From assembly GCF_000001735.4 (NCBI RefSeq), contig NC_003075.7, forward strand, positions 1,799,001 through 1,863,000: a DNA stretch of 64,000 bases, in the 5' to 3' direction. This stretch comes from Arabidopsis thaliana (taxonomy: Eukaryota > Streptophyta > Magnoliopsida > Brassicales > Brassicaceae). How positions within the stretch are numbered: position 1 is the stretch's first letter; each line of letters opens with the position of its first letter. The translations under genes and the position numbers were made by a program. Positions 21,380-33,389 of this stretch are shown here, piece by piece. Below the pieces are notes generated by a model that had not been told where the DNA came from, made no database searches, and was given only the letters and a program-made list of their open reading frames with translations.

Positions 21380-21703
21380 TCTACTGTGTTAGAGGTTGCA
21401 ATAGATATTAATTCTGTATTTTATTTGGAATTTTAAAACCAGCTGAATGATATTCGCATATTTAGTTGACTTTAATTCTGTAAGACTTTATAATATCATA
21501 CATTTCCAAGTATTTGAAGTTTAAGACTACATATAATGGAGCCTGTGGCCCATTTAACTTATATTACACTATAAATCAATCTTACTACGGTCCATTTAAC
21601 TTAAATTACACTCTAAATCAAGCATACTACTACGGCTGATTACTCTTATAGTACAATAAAAATAGCCTTCTGAGACTTATCATTCTTACAACTCTTACTA
21701 CTA

Positions 21704-22300
21704 TCAATACAACATACAAAATCTAGTAGCAAATGAGTAAGCAAAACAATGTTTGCATATAGATCCGGCGGGAGGATGTTGTTGGTAGCATGGAGGCCAG
21801 ATATCGAATTTACATGAAGTAGCAAGAAAACGATACCCTAGAATTTCCATTGAGCTTACTTGTTTTGCTACCACATTCCCGACCATCACCGCTGTTTCTA
21901 GATCGGGGACCAAGCTTAAAAAACGTTCTGTGATATCCATTCCTTTTCTGAAACATCCACAGCATATGAGGAGTATTCCATACGCAAAATGGGCAAACAA
22001 TGAATGTTCCACACATAAACTTAGCATATGAAAAGCTTCTTCTGAGGATGGATCATCTTGAGTCAATATCCGCAACGATTCTACGTACCTTGCTATCATA
22101 TTTCCCTCTTTGACGCACTTTAATAAGAACACTCTATAACTCGACTCTACGTTGGCAAGTGTACCATTGAAAATAAACTCATCCATATCTACATTCGCTA
22201 GTACCTCACCGGTGAAATCAAGCTTCTTATAGGCTAGACCATCTACTATGAGTGGACCAAGAAATCTGAAACCTTGCTCGCCAAGTCGTCAGAATATGTC
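21704..22300 (-). pseudogene. F-box/TPR-like family protein remnant (At2g35280-like)
   Basis: Minus-strand frame with SYRVFLLKCVKEGNMIARYV, SLCVEHSLFAHFAYGILLIC and FRKGMDITERFLSLVPDLET, a helical repeat pattern like the C-terminal half of the At2g35280-type F-box family, in which helices pair much like TPR or Sel1 repeats. The F-box itself is not seen; the upstream part (to about 22300) is in other frames. A related remnant lies at 51400-51953 on the plus strand, so the family was copied along with neighbouring transposon genes. Assignment is from remembered family features, so moderate. Confidence 0.45.
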
Positions 22301-22755
22301 TGTCACAATTGGGATAGGGAGGTAAGACATTTTGTGAAATGTTACAGTTTCATTTTCACACATAACTCTTGTGTACTCCTTACTTATACACGTATAGCAG
22401 TAATTGTTTTTTTGTAAAAATTATTGGAATGGGTTAGAAATGACTAGAGCAACTGAGCATTTACCTTACATAGGTAAGTAATTACTTCTTTGTAAGTTTA
22501 TCATTACTCCTTGGTAAATGTATCTTCACTTGTTTGTAATAAATTATACTTATCGGTAAGTGTATCTACATCATTATTCTACTTATTAGTATTTTTAATA
22601 GGAAGTACATAAACAGTTTCGCTTCTGTTATCAATCATGGCAAACTGTTATAAGTCATTCAATATTTCGTAAATTATAACCAAGAGAAAGAAACTTCAGG
22701 GAAAACAACACAAACTATTCAACGAAATCATATAAAACGAGTTCCGCAAACAAAA

Positions 22756-23759
22756 CTAGTAAACTAAACAGAAGTAGAAATATGATCCGCAAACAAGTTC
22801 CACCAAAAACATATCAAATGAAATCAATAAAGACACCACAGATATGAAAACTAATGATATTATATCACCATCTTTATATCTACTTCTCTTCGTCTGGAAC
22901 AACTTCAGCATTAGTGCCGATGGTTTTGGGTGACTCGGATTCCAAGGTGCAGCTACACCATCATGGTTCTCACAATATGCCCTAAGTGAGTCAGACATGC
23001 ACCCAAATTTGTCGAATTCAAACCTAACCCAATCCTTCGAGTGAGCTAACAACCGCCTCATGCCTCTCTCCATGTCTTGCAGCTGAATCAGTAGCTCTTG
23101 ATGATGTTTTTATACGCTGCATGTTGATTCAAAACCTAAATACATATATCAAATAGTCCGAATTAGGGCTTTTAACTGAAATTAGGTATAGACAGCCAAA
23201 ACACGGCCTAAGAAGCTCTAAATACCTAAACCCTAAATACTTAGCGAACTGATTCCAAATCTCATCACGTATACAGAATTGTATGATTATTGTGTTTTTA
23301 ATAAAACCCTTAAGTTTTGGGTGAGTAAACACGGCCTAGAAGCTCTAAATCCATATAGCAAATACGCCGAACGTTGATTCAAAACCTAAATACATATAGA
23401 AACTTAAGTAGATGATAAAAGTCAAAACTAACCAGATCATGCCAATGAAGTAGCTGCTCGCAATCCTGTTGGGAGGCACTGGACATAAAATCCTCCGGGA
23501 ATAGAACAGATCCAGGAACGAAATCTCGGCCTTCAGGCTGAAAGGATGGTCCATCCCCATCAACTGTTAACCTGTTCCACACATAGGTCGGTTCAACAGC
23601 ACCTTGAGGAATTTGACGACAGAATCGGAATCCCACATCTCTATTAGACCTACTTAGATAGTGCCGACTCCACGAAGTTATTGGAGAAGGAGGCATGGGT
23701 GATGGAGGGGTTTGGTTACCAGGGACTGACGAAGAAGGGGGAAAAGTTGAACGATCCAT
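22756..23759 (-). CDS. Unrecognised two-exon gene, possibly transposon-borne
   Basis: Exon 1 starts at ATG 23759 with a Pro/Ser-rich N-terminus (PPSPMPPSPITSWSRHYLSR), then RFCRQIPQGAVEPTYVWNRL and FPEDFMSSASQQDCEQLLHW, and ends at a donor near 23431. A later exon around 22830-23070 encodes MRRLLAHSKDWVRFEFDKFG, CMSDSLRAYCENHDGVAAPW and PKPSALMLKLFQTKRSRYKD. I do not recognise a domain. It lies between the MULE transposase and the RPA-like gene, on the minus strand like them both except the transposase, so it may be an accessory gene of the same old element. The intron holds an imperfect internal duplication (two copies each of a GTTGATTCAAAACCTAAATA and an ACACGGCCTA stretch). Confidence 0.4.
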
Positions 23760-24171
23760 TGATACAAACGACTTTTGGTTTCCTGAAGTCTGAAAGAGAA
23801 TAACATATGCGAATGCAGTAAATAAGAAGTGACGATAGTGTTCGCCTAGAATTAGAGTTTCTTGAAGTAAACAAAATTAATGTCAACAGATATGGGCCAA
23901 TCAATCATATAACACAACTGGGCCTCAATTATTTTAAAGTCCCAACACTAATGATTAAACACGTATAGCAGTAATTATTTGGTTTGTAAAAGTATTTGTT
24001 GCGGGTGAGAAATGATGTGATCAGAAGTGCATTTACGTTAAGTAGGAAGATAAGTAATTACTTCTTCTACTGTTTATCACTACACCTTCGTAGGTGTAAC
24101 AATAAATTTGATAATGTGGCTTAAATGTAAATAGATGAACGATTATGTTTAAAAACAAACACAAGACATTA

Positions 24172-24598
24172 GAGCAACTCCAATGTTGGTTCTTAGAAAT
24201 TCTTAGCTAATTCTTAGCAATAAAACTGATTAAATCTAATGCAAACAACAAATCTAAATTAAGATTTATATCTTATTTAAGGTGTTTGCTGTAAGAAATG
24301 AATCAAGGTATTGACCTAAATGGTTCTTTGTGGAAGCTTCTCCCTTTGTGACGTTAAAATGCAAACATTTGCTTGGTTGTATTGTATTTTATTGAATGAT
24401 TGCTTGTATAATAAGACATGTTTTGGAATAATTTGAATTTTTGTTTGTTAAGAACTCAATAGTTGTTAACCATTGGATTAGAAATTAGTTCAGTTTTTTT
24501 CTAAATTTTTTAAACTTAGTGAAAGCAACATTTTAATTTAAAATAAGGTTAACATTAAAAATTCAGAATCAATTGGTTCTAAACCATTGGGGTTGCTC
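24172..24598. mobile_element. Tourist/Harbinger-like MITE
   Basis: 427 bases with ends GAGCAACTCCAATG at the left and the complement of GAGCAACCCCAATG at the right, one mismatch in 14. A TTA duplication flanks both sides (24169-24171 and 24599-24601), the target preference of PIF/Harbinger elements. The interior is AT-rich with no coding capacity. Confidence 0.75.
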
Positions 24599-24799
24599 TT
24601 AGGATCAATTTTAAACAAAGCAATTACATAAAATAGCAATATGTATTCAACAACATAACCAAGAGTTTTAACAATAAAAATCGAATACATAAGCATAGAG
24701 TTCTGAGAGCGATCGAGTTTAGCAAAATATTCAAATAATATCAAACAAACAAATGACTAAATCCTCTTCACAGCCTACTTTCACCACGTCAGTTCTCGA

Positions 24800-25885
24800 T
24801 CATCACTTCCATCTTCAAGGGCTCCTCATCTTCATAATCTTCACGGAAACAACGGCTGATTCAAAACAATAAGTGAACAATGTTATAGTATTATGAAGGG
24901 TCATAGCTAAATATAGCAAAGAAAAATTATAAACTAAGTACATACAGGAAATTGTCACTATTATAATCTGGAAATGTGGGGTCGAAGTAAATCCTTGAAG
25001 GCTCATTCTCACTGAATAAGGCATTCCTCCCTAACACTATATGGAAGTTAGGGTTAGAGAAAAAATTTCAAAATTTCAACCACTCGTTAAAATTATTTTT
25101 GTAAACGCTAGAACTAGAGTTTGACAGACCTTCATATTCCGCAATCCTCTAGAACCGGATGATAACCACAAGTGGTTTGTAGTTGTAAGCTGGGGCAATT
25201 ATACGTCGATAAAACATTGAGGTAAATACCTCACACATCCTCCCCACAGCCACACAGGTTATGATCATATCCCTAAAACATTATAAGAATCCAAACCAAC
25301 ACATATTTAATAACTCCATCATATATAATCACTAATTTTAAAAGCGAGAAAATATGAAATATGACTTGTCTACAGTTACAGATTATCTTTGATGTTGAAA
25401 GTGACATATCTGACGTGGTAATTAGACTCTCCTTGACGACAGACATATGGAAACCGCTTGACTTTTGAGACACTTGTTATGACACCCATTGCATCTTCAA
25501 AGAAGGTATAGAAGAATATTAAAGTAAGTATGATAAATATAGAAACAAAAGGAAAATATTAAAAGTTATTCTAATTACCTGTTGTGAACTGTTAGTCATG
25601 TTCACCGGCATCTTGTAATTCATCAGGGTATATGCAGTCAAAGAAGGAGCGAGTAGATATAGGACTTACATGGCACATTTTGGTAGGCCACATACTCGAT
25701 CTGAAAGCGATAGTACACGTACTTGATAGGCCAGTGGATCTCTTCACGTGGAAGTCAGCAATGTAGTACCAATCCCCTTCCATTATACCTACCTTAAAGT
25801 TGTACTTATAGTTCCCAACAGGGACGATAGCATCGATTTTCGTACCCTAGTGCAAATATAAAGACTGAATCATCATCATATTCTA
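24800..25885 (-). pseudogene. RPA70-like (DUF223 OB-fold) gene, copy A, broken
   Basis: Replication protein A-like single-strand DNA binding family, often carried by Helitrons or MULEs in Brassicaceae. In minus sense the exons encode KIDAIVPVGNYKYNF, GIMEGDWYYIADFHVKRSTG, FFDCIYPDELQDAGEHD, RFPYVCRQGESNYHVRYVTF, MIITCVAVGRMCEVFTSMFY and a last block ending DPTFPDYNS. A TAG at 25149-25151 replaces the Trp codon present in copy B, a TAA follows GEHD where copy B has Lys, and a one-base loss shifts the frame after KRSTG. The 5' exon is missing: homology to copy B (49780-51019) stops at 25885, where Athila copy 2 begins, and resumes in the promoter at about 36660. Confidence 0.7.
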
Positions 25886-27507
25886 AGAACCAACAAGTGA
25901 CAAATTTAAGAATCAAAATGCAATAAAAGGTAAACTCACCAAGATGACGCAAATAACAGGTGGATAAAAGTGCAATCAGGGGTGAATACAAATAAATCTA
26001 AGAAGAATAGAAGTCATAAGGATGGATTCATTGATAAGGGCAACTCTAGGGTTCATCAGGTGGCTAACATGCGAAAGTCAAATACTCTAGACGATAGATT
26101 CAAAACCAGATCAATCCACTCTCGTGACAGAGATCCTCATAACCTCACCACTTCTTAATATCAACTCTCGTTGATGAAACATAGCAAAGCAGGCTTTAAG
26201 CAACAATCTACCAAAGTCAATAAGCAGTCTAAGAGCATCTCTAATGCCTAACTCTATATATTGCTCTATTTTAGAGAAAATATAGGTGGTTTTGGTCTAT
26301 TGTATGACTCTAAAATAGAGTTAACTCTAAAATAGAGGAAAAAAGTAGAGATTGCTCTTTTCTAAACTTTTCCTCTATTTTAGAGTTAACTCTATTTTAG
26401 AGTCATACAATGGACCAAAACCACCTATATTTTCTCTAAAATAGAGGAAAATATAGAGTTGAGCATTGGAGATGCTCTAAACATCCAATCTCTTGGGGTA
26501 GAATCTACAAATCTCTTGGAATTCGTAGATCATGCATCCATTTGAACGTCTTTGGGACGTTGGATACCTAGGGTTGAATTCCCACATTAGCTAGTGAAAA
26601 CCGCATAGGAACCAACGAATCCAGAAGGGATCTAACCTAATCTTACCCACCTGACTAACCTAGAGATTACCCTAATCTAATCCATCCTCAAGAACCCTAA
26701 TCACTACTCAAGCAACATAATGAAGAACACAAACTCAGAAATTACTCTTAACATATCAAAATGTAGATCTAAACAAGATAAACAATTTTGCTCAAAGAAC
26801 TAAATGCAAAAACAAAATAGATTAAGAGTAATTAAGGTTTCAATATTCTAAAACACAAAGAAAAACTACAGAATAAAAGCTTGATCCTTTGGACAAATCC
26901 CAAAGAACCTATTTATACTAAAATCTCGAAAACCCTAGATTCACTAGAAGACAAGAGACTTGAGGCGGTTTGGATGGATGCTCGATCTTGGGGATCGAGT
27001 AAAGAGGGTGTTGCAAAGTCTGCGCCTTTGTTTCCATGCTCTGAGTGATCAATTGGTCGAGTAGTTGCTTCTTCCTCTCCTATTCTTATGCTCAGCTGTC
27101 TAGTTGAGTGGGGAATGAGGAGGATCCAAAGACGCTTGGAACGATCAACAAGTCTTGTAGAGTAGGTTGCCCTTGATTGAGTAAGTGGTCGAGTAGAGGA
27201 TCGAGTAGGGGGTCGAGTAGATTCTACTTCCTCCTCTGTAGCTGCCTAGATCGAGTAAACTGGTCGAGTAGATTGCTCTACTGCTTCCCTCCTAGTTTGA
27301 TAGAGTTGAGGGTCGAGTAGATTCCTTGTAAGCTCATTCTACACCTAAAAACACACCAAAACATGCAATATGTATGCAAGATGATCCTAAATTCCTAAGT
27401 GTGCAAAATAAGCTAAATGTGATGCAAAATGATATGAAACAATGAGTGATCACTAAGCTAAATGATGATAATTACATGCCTAAAATGAGTAAAATACAGT
27501 GTTATCA
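25886..27507 (-). repeat. Athila copy 2 3' LTR (element sense), end-truncated, holds a MITE
   Basis: Aligns with 35270-36645 at high identity (about seven differences in a 165-base stretch compared by eye), apart from the MITE at 26233-26477. Its inner border TTATCA at 27507 is followed by the polypurine tract. A TATTTATA box (TATAAATA in element sense) is at 26910-26917. The outer 250 bases seen at 35022-35270 are absent. Confidence 0.88.
26233..26477. mobile_element. Tourist/Harbinger-like foldback MITE inside the Athila LTR
   Basis: 245 bases, ends GAGCATCTC...GAGATGCTC, flanked by TAA on both sides (26230-26232 and 26478-26480). The other LTR has the empty site with a single TAA at 35617-35619. 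Nearly the whole element folds back: the arm with AAAATATAGGTGGTTTTGG near 26278 is repeated inverted near 26425, and internal TAACTCTAAAATAGAG arms add a second stem. It codes for nothing. Confidence 0.92.
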
Positions 27508-29250
27508 ACCCTCCCAAACTTATCTCTTGCCTGCCCTCAAGCAAACAAAAAATCTTAAGTTGAAGAGAGGTTTGAAGGTGGGGATTAAAAAATCGAAGCA
27601 TGCATATAGAACGGGTGAGATCAATGTCCAGGTAGGTAATTCTAGGTTGCAAGGTGATAGGTCCTTACTTAAAAACTTAAGCCATACTCGTCACAATGCA
27701 ACCTAACAACCGCCTTAATCTATTCAAACATTCATATCAACCTTTTTTCCTTCAACATTTATTAAGCACGAACAGTGGATCAAGCAATGCAATGATTACG
27801 AACTCATTTGGTTTCGGGCTTAGGCTAAGAGACAAAAATGGTCCCTCTAATGAATTGGTCGAGTAACAGGGGACTCTCATAGAAAAGATTGAGCTTTACC
27901 AGAATGCTAGAATGCTAAAGGTAAGAACCAACGGACACATACAAAAGGAGACTCCCATATACCCAATGATATATAGTATGATAGCTCAAAAGATGATCCC
28001 AGTCTCTTAGATGTCCTAACTCTACCCTTATTCTCATTCTTTCTCTCTTTTGGTTCAAGTTCTCAAGGGTGCTTCTTTAAAACGATTCAAGAGTCTAGCG
28101 GGTTTGGTTTTAAACTTTGGTAAACTTAAGGCTTTTCTTTTAAACTTATAGCATAGAAGGCGTTTTACCCTTTTCTTTGAATTACAATGCCTAACTCTTT
28201 TTAAGTTCCAAACCCTTTACTAGACTAACACTTTCTTTGGTATTCCCCCTTAAGAACTCTAAACTCTTACTCTCTTTTTTTATTTTCTTTTCATTCCCAT
28301 TCTCTTTTCCAATCATTCCATACACAATCCCAATCCCAAATACAAGTCTCCACCTAGTCCTAGCTAACCCAAAAAGCGTGGGCTAGGTCTACATGAAAGA
28401 CTACTCTTGTCGGGTCATACCTAACACGTTATACCAAGATCACTCTGGAAAAGAACTCACAATCACACACAAAATGATATTTGGCTTGAAATAAGGTTAA
28501 GTTCAGGGTAAGGGAAACTGCTCTAAAGATGAGAGCCAGCTACTTGGATTAACAAAGGGTGGTGAAGTGAATAACATAATCCAAGTATGTATATGGTAGC
28601 CATGAGTTCACAAACAATGCATAGACATGATAATTGCAAATTCAGTTCAAGTTCTATTAGATAGAGAATGGCATCAGATTAGCGAGTTTCGAATCAAAGC
28701 AGTATAGTCAAGTTGTAAATTGAAAGCGGGGTGCAGTCTTACTTCAGAGATACAATCGGTTATGCAACAGAGAACTAATAAGCTGGGCATTGAACTTACT
28801 TCATTGAATTTACATGCTCAACGGTTTGAAATCATCATTATCCCCTATGCAAATGAGCAATCCTAAATGCAAGCACTCTATATACAATTCTAAAATGAAA
28901 TGCAATCTACATGACACTCTGTTTTTGTGAAATCATTTTTTAAGAAAATTTCAATTTTTATGGTTTTTTCTATGTCTTAGATGATGCAAAATTTGAAATA
29001 AGAAAAGAGAACACAATGTCAAACATGTCTTGAACCCTCCCCCAAACTTAAATTTATACAGTCCCTTGTGTAATAAAAATATGAGAAGGAATTCAAGACC
29101 AAAACAAACAACACACAAAGATAAAAAAAAATGCTATGGTATATACAATGGTTGTGGTGGTGTTACCTCAGCGGTCTGGTGAAGTAGACGGATACGAAAT
29201 CGTCCATACTCTCTTGAGTATAAGCATGGACTGATGTTGAGGCGGGAGGG
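27508..29250 (-). other. Athila copy 2 non-coding tail with internal and terminal polypurine tracts
   Basis: No credible gene. In element sense it carries AAGTTTGGGGGAG at 29049-29037, soon after ORF1, and the terminal tract AAGTTTGGGAG at 27521-27511 just before the LTR. Sequence and layout parallel 10638-12315 of copy 1. Confidence 0.75.
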
Positions 29251-29252
29251 TT

Positions 29253-30994
29253 TTACTCGTCTTGTCCAGTCGAGTAGTTGGTCGAGCGTGTGGATGCTCT
29301 TCTCTGCCTACTCTTTGGCTCTCTCAACTCGGAGATCACTTCCCGAGGCTCAAATGATGAAGCTCGGGGTTGATCAATCCTGTCAGCCCTTCTTGCAGCA
29401 GAACTTGTGAAACCACTTCTTCTTACTTTGGGGGTGGGAGACGGGGGCCTTGGCTTGCTCTGGAAGGCTTTGATTTGAGCAGCCATACTCTTCAGCGACT
29501 TCTTCATGGTTCTTATCTTCTTCTTGAAACCTTTCATTGTTTTGCTGTGAAAATTCCCAAGCTCTTCAAGCACACCGAGCTTCTTGTGAACTTGAGCTAT
29601 CTCATCTCCTCCTTGATCAGCATCTTCTTCATAGTGAGCTTGCTCGAATTCTTTGGTCTCTTGCTCCGGTTGTTCGCTATGTTGCTCCAATTCGACTTGT
29701 TGCTCAAACTCAACAAGATAATACTCTTGATTCTCATAGTCAGCTTGAGTATAATCTGGTTCATCTTCTCTAGCTCCTCCGATGTCGATATTCAGGGATA
29801 TGGCATGAAGTTGATGTTGCGCCTTGTCTTAACTGAAGTTTGGTTCTCGCAAGGTAGGGGTAACAAAGAAGGTCCAAGCTCCGGATGGTTGAACTTGAAG
29901 ATGTAGTGATCCGCCGGAGTTGTCTTGTTAAGATAATCCTTTCCCCTGAGATAATCGAGGTCGAGGAACTTGGGGAACATGTCAGGGGTTCCCAAGTGTA
30001 TCCCCACAGCTCCTAGGATTGGTGTTAAGAGACCACCAACACAAAGACTTCCGCGAAGGATGGTTGCAGCATATTGTCTATAGCTCAATAGGTGGTCCAA
30101 AAGAACAATAGTCAGCGAAGTGTCTGCTCTATCACCCGCCATCTTCCTCCCATCCTTGGTCTTCCTCAGAATGAAGACCAAAGCTTGATCAATCATGCAT
30201 AGCTCTTCTCCACCAACAAATCCGGTAGTCTTCTTTGGAAAAAGGGTGTTGGCGATGCATTGGTGGAGGTCTCTAATCACGGGACTTCGAATTGAATAAG
30301 TCTTGCTCCTGGCGGGCGGGTAGGGCTTTGGACCGGCGATTATTGTCCAAAGAGAGAGTAGCTCATCTTGGTCATAGTCTTGGCGGATTTCCTCTCCGCT
30401 TGGAAACCCGAAAATAGTATCAAGGTGGCTGATATCCAGGACATACTCGACACCCTTAACCTTAAAGGTAATGTAACAGAGACCTCCTCTTTCTTCTTTC
30501 TCCGAATCCTCAACATGAAAGTGGACCTTGAGGGTTGCAAGGAGTTGGCAGCGCTCCTCTTTAAATCCCCCAAATTGGCAGCTCATGAACGTTGCGAGAT
30601 TGGCCAACCCTATTAAGTATTCCACATCCCCACGAATACCAATCTCTTGCATTGTTTCCTTATGAGGGTATCTAGTTCCCTCAAACTTCAATTCCATCAA
30701 GTATTGATAGTACTCGCTTGGGGTGGGCTCTCTCTTCCTTTTTGGCCGGTTTCTTCTCCCAACAGGGGCTGGTGTATCATCCCCGATGATCTCAACCTCT
30801 TCCTTAGAAACTGCTTCTTCAAAGACTGCCTCTTCTTGGTGTTCTTCCGCAGCCTCAACAATCCTCTTGCACCTAGCTACTTCTTCTCTTTGCATGGCTG
30901 AGCGATTTGAACTTTCCCATTGAATCAAGCTTGATCTTTGAGCACAGCGAGCTTGGCGAATTTGGCGCTCAGTCATGCTACCCATGTCGATCAC
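29253..30994 (-). pseudogene. Athila ORF1-type protein, copy 2
   Basis: From ATG 30994 a 400-codon frame runs to 29792, then a one-base shift near 29795 moves reading to the frame that ends at 29253. Landmarks parallel copy 1: RRNRPKRKREPTPSEYYQYL, GTRYPHKETMQEIGIRGDVE, LDTIFGFPSGEEIRQDYDQD, ARSKTYSIRSPVIRDLHQCI, RGSLCVGGLLTPILGAVGIH, an acidic region (YYLVEFEQQVELEQHSEQPE), a coiled coil (HSKTMKGFKKKIRTMKKSLK) and a Ser/Arg-rich end. It belongs to the Athila ORF1 family of unknown function. It has no visible membrane segment. One frameshift is the only obvious lesion, so this copy is better preserved than copy 1. Confidence 0.85.
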
Positions 30995-31893
30995 TGAACT
31001 TCTTCGCTATCAACAAAGGATCTTCTAGCCCGAGATAAATCCTTTCTTCTTGAATCCATGGAGTTTGGTGATGAGCTTCTATAGGACAATCAGGAACAAT
31101 TCTCCAAGAGGTATCAAAGTGGAAAGGATTTGGTTTTTGGTGATGGAGTTTTGAGCTTAAAAACCGATTGAATATTTGAAGATGGACTTGGGAATGATCG
31201 AGTAAGTTTGGTGAGGTATGGTGAAGGTGAGAACAGATTCTTGAGGATTGATAGGGAGAGTTTGGAATGAAACTTAATTTTGAAGCTTTATGAGAGATAG
31301 AGAATTTGCGAAAATGAAAGGATGAAAGAGAGAAGGTTTCAAAGGTGGTTTGGCGATTTCAATGGGTGGAGGAGGATGGTCTTTGGTTTCTTTTGGAAGG
31401 GATAGAAAAGTGAGTTGGAAACAACAGTGAGGGTATGGGTAATTGGTTTGTCCACCGAGTAATGAAGTGAAGGGAGACAAGTGGGCCACTCGACCTTACT
31501 CTTTGGTCGCCGAATCATTCACAATCGAGTAAAGGATCGAGCATCCCATGAAGTGCGTAATACTCGATTAGATGGTGGGGAATGTTTCACTCTTTAAAAC
31601 GCTCGATCAAACGGACTAGAATAAACCTCAAGAAGTCACTCGATCAAACGGTGGGGATGATTTCTCTCATTTGGTCATTCAATCGCGCGGCTCAGAACAC
31701 TCCTCCTCATTTTACTCGATCAACGGTGGAGATCATCTTTTGACTTGGTTTGAGTTTACTCGACCGTTGACTTCCTCATGGTCAATGAAATAAACCTGAA
31801 ACACTTAAACAAAACATCAAAAATAACAAGGAAAATAGAAAGTTATATACATGGATAAACATGTAACTTCCTCCAAAGTGAGCTTGTTTTAAG
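30995..31893 (-). other. Athila copy 2 leader between protease and ORF1
   Basis: About 900 bases without a gene. It holds scattered ACTCGAYC/GATCGAGT motifs (near 31200, 31487, 31520, 31560, 31640, 31720 and 31757), corresponding in position to the ACTCGACC array of copy 1, though less dense and in either orientation. Confidence 0.65.
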
Positions 31894-33230
31894 TCACTGA
31901 GGTTGACTCTTACAGAGCTTAGTCAGAAAAAAGGTTGAAGAGAGGAACATAGAAGTCCTCATCTTCAGTGGTTGAGTCATACTCTGCATCCTCCTTGACA
32001 TATGGTAGGATGAGTATTCATTTGACTTTTCTTCAAAATAAGCTTCCTTTTGATCAGCAGAGTAGTCTTCCTCTTCTGAACCAGGTTCCTCTAACCAATC
32101 CTCAATTTCAAAACTGGGGTAACTTTTAACCATTTCTTGAAGTTCCAAGATTGCATGGTTTAGTTCTTCCATCTTGTAGGTTAGCTACCCAATGGTATCT
32201 TCCTGAGCTTTGCATTCTATCCTGAGTTCCAGAAGTTCTCCAGTAATAGAGTCAAGTGTCAAATGTTCTTCCTTAGAAGAAGGTTTACTAGGCATTTTAG
32301 GCACTCTTGGAAAATAAGTCGGAATAGGGATTTCTTTCTCACTCAACAAGTCATCCTCTAAGCTTTCTTCCTCTGAATGAACTCCTTTATGATCTTCTGG
32401 TGCAAACCATTATGTTGTGAAATCATTTTTCTCTTTGATAGCTAGTGCAGTTTCCATCTTCTCTGGATCAATACCCATTGAATACTTATTAACTCCTTTT
32501 CAAAAACCCATATTTGATCTTTCAGCTTCATCACCCTTGACGATAACCCCTCTATGACTCTGCTTTGCCATTTATTTTTTTTTCTCATCTCCTGCTAGTC
32601 ATCCTCTAAAGGGTCTTCAGTCTGAGCTAACCCTTCTATGGCTCTCTTCTTGAGGTCAAAATTTTTCTTTAGCTTGCTGAATTGAGAAGTGTTGTTGAAT
32701 CTTGATGGGATTCGAGCTTCTGTTTCTTCATCAACATCCATGCCTTGGATCCCAAAATTCCGACCTCTTGTTGTTGATGTCCCTGAAGCTTTGCTGATGT
32801 CAAATTTCATCTTGATGCCTTTTTCAAGGTTCAGGATGATCTTTCCATTATTGACATCTATGACTGGTCTTGTAGAGGCTAAGAATGGTCTTCCTAGTAT
32901 CAGGAGATCCTTTCCCTCTTCATTTGTATCCAACACTACAAAATCTGTAGGTATCTCAACATTTCCAATTCTGACAGGAAGATCTTCTATTAAACCATGG
33001 GGGGGGGGGTCCAATAGAACCATCAACTAAGAGTAAAGCTAGGTTGCAGATCTTGTATTCCATGATCCCTAGCCTTTGAGCTGTAGAGAGAGGCATAAGG
33101 CTAACAGATGCTCCCAAATCATAGAGGTACCTATTGAATGTCAATGGTCCTAGAGACCATGAAAGAGTGAATGAACCAGGATCATCTAGCTTTTCTTGGA
33201 TGACTTTTTCTTGTAAGTTTCTTGAGTGAT
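31894..33230 (-). pseudogene. Athila protease region, copy 2
   Basis: Retropepsin-type aspartic protease. In element sense it shows [20 protein letters not shown] with the catalytic Asp, VDGSI, then a frameshift at a run of ten G (33000-33009), and in the next frame [40 protein letters not shown] and ASTRPVIDVNNGKIILNL. Downstream are charged stretches and a block ending near 31894 (LEEPGSEEEDYSADQKEAYF) that matches the end of the copy 1 frame ([18 protein letters not shown]). Upstream is DDPGSFTLSWSLG-like sequence. No RT follows. Confidence 0.82.
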
Positions 33231-33389
33231 GACACTACTAATCATCTGTTGATTTTGATCCTTCTTGAGTTTTTCTACTTTGAAAATTTTCCCAGAATGG
33301 TGAGTATCCAGCAAAGGTGTGTGCTTTATAGTCCAGATGAAATGCTGGATGGCAGGTGCAGCAATTTGAGTTGAATCCCCCCTTTCTTG

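Noticed and set aside
29370-29906. Plus-strand 178-codon frame
   Set aside because: Antisense shadow of the Athila ORF1 coiled-coil region.
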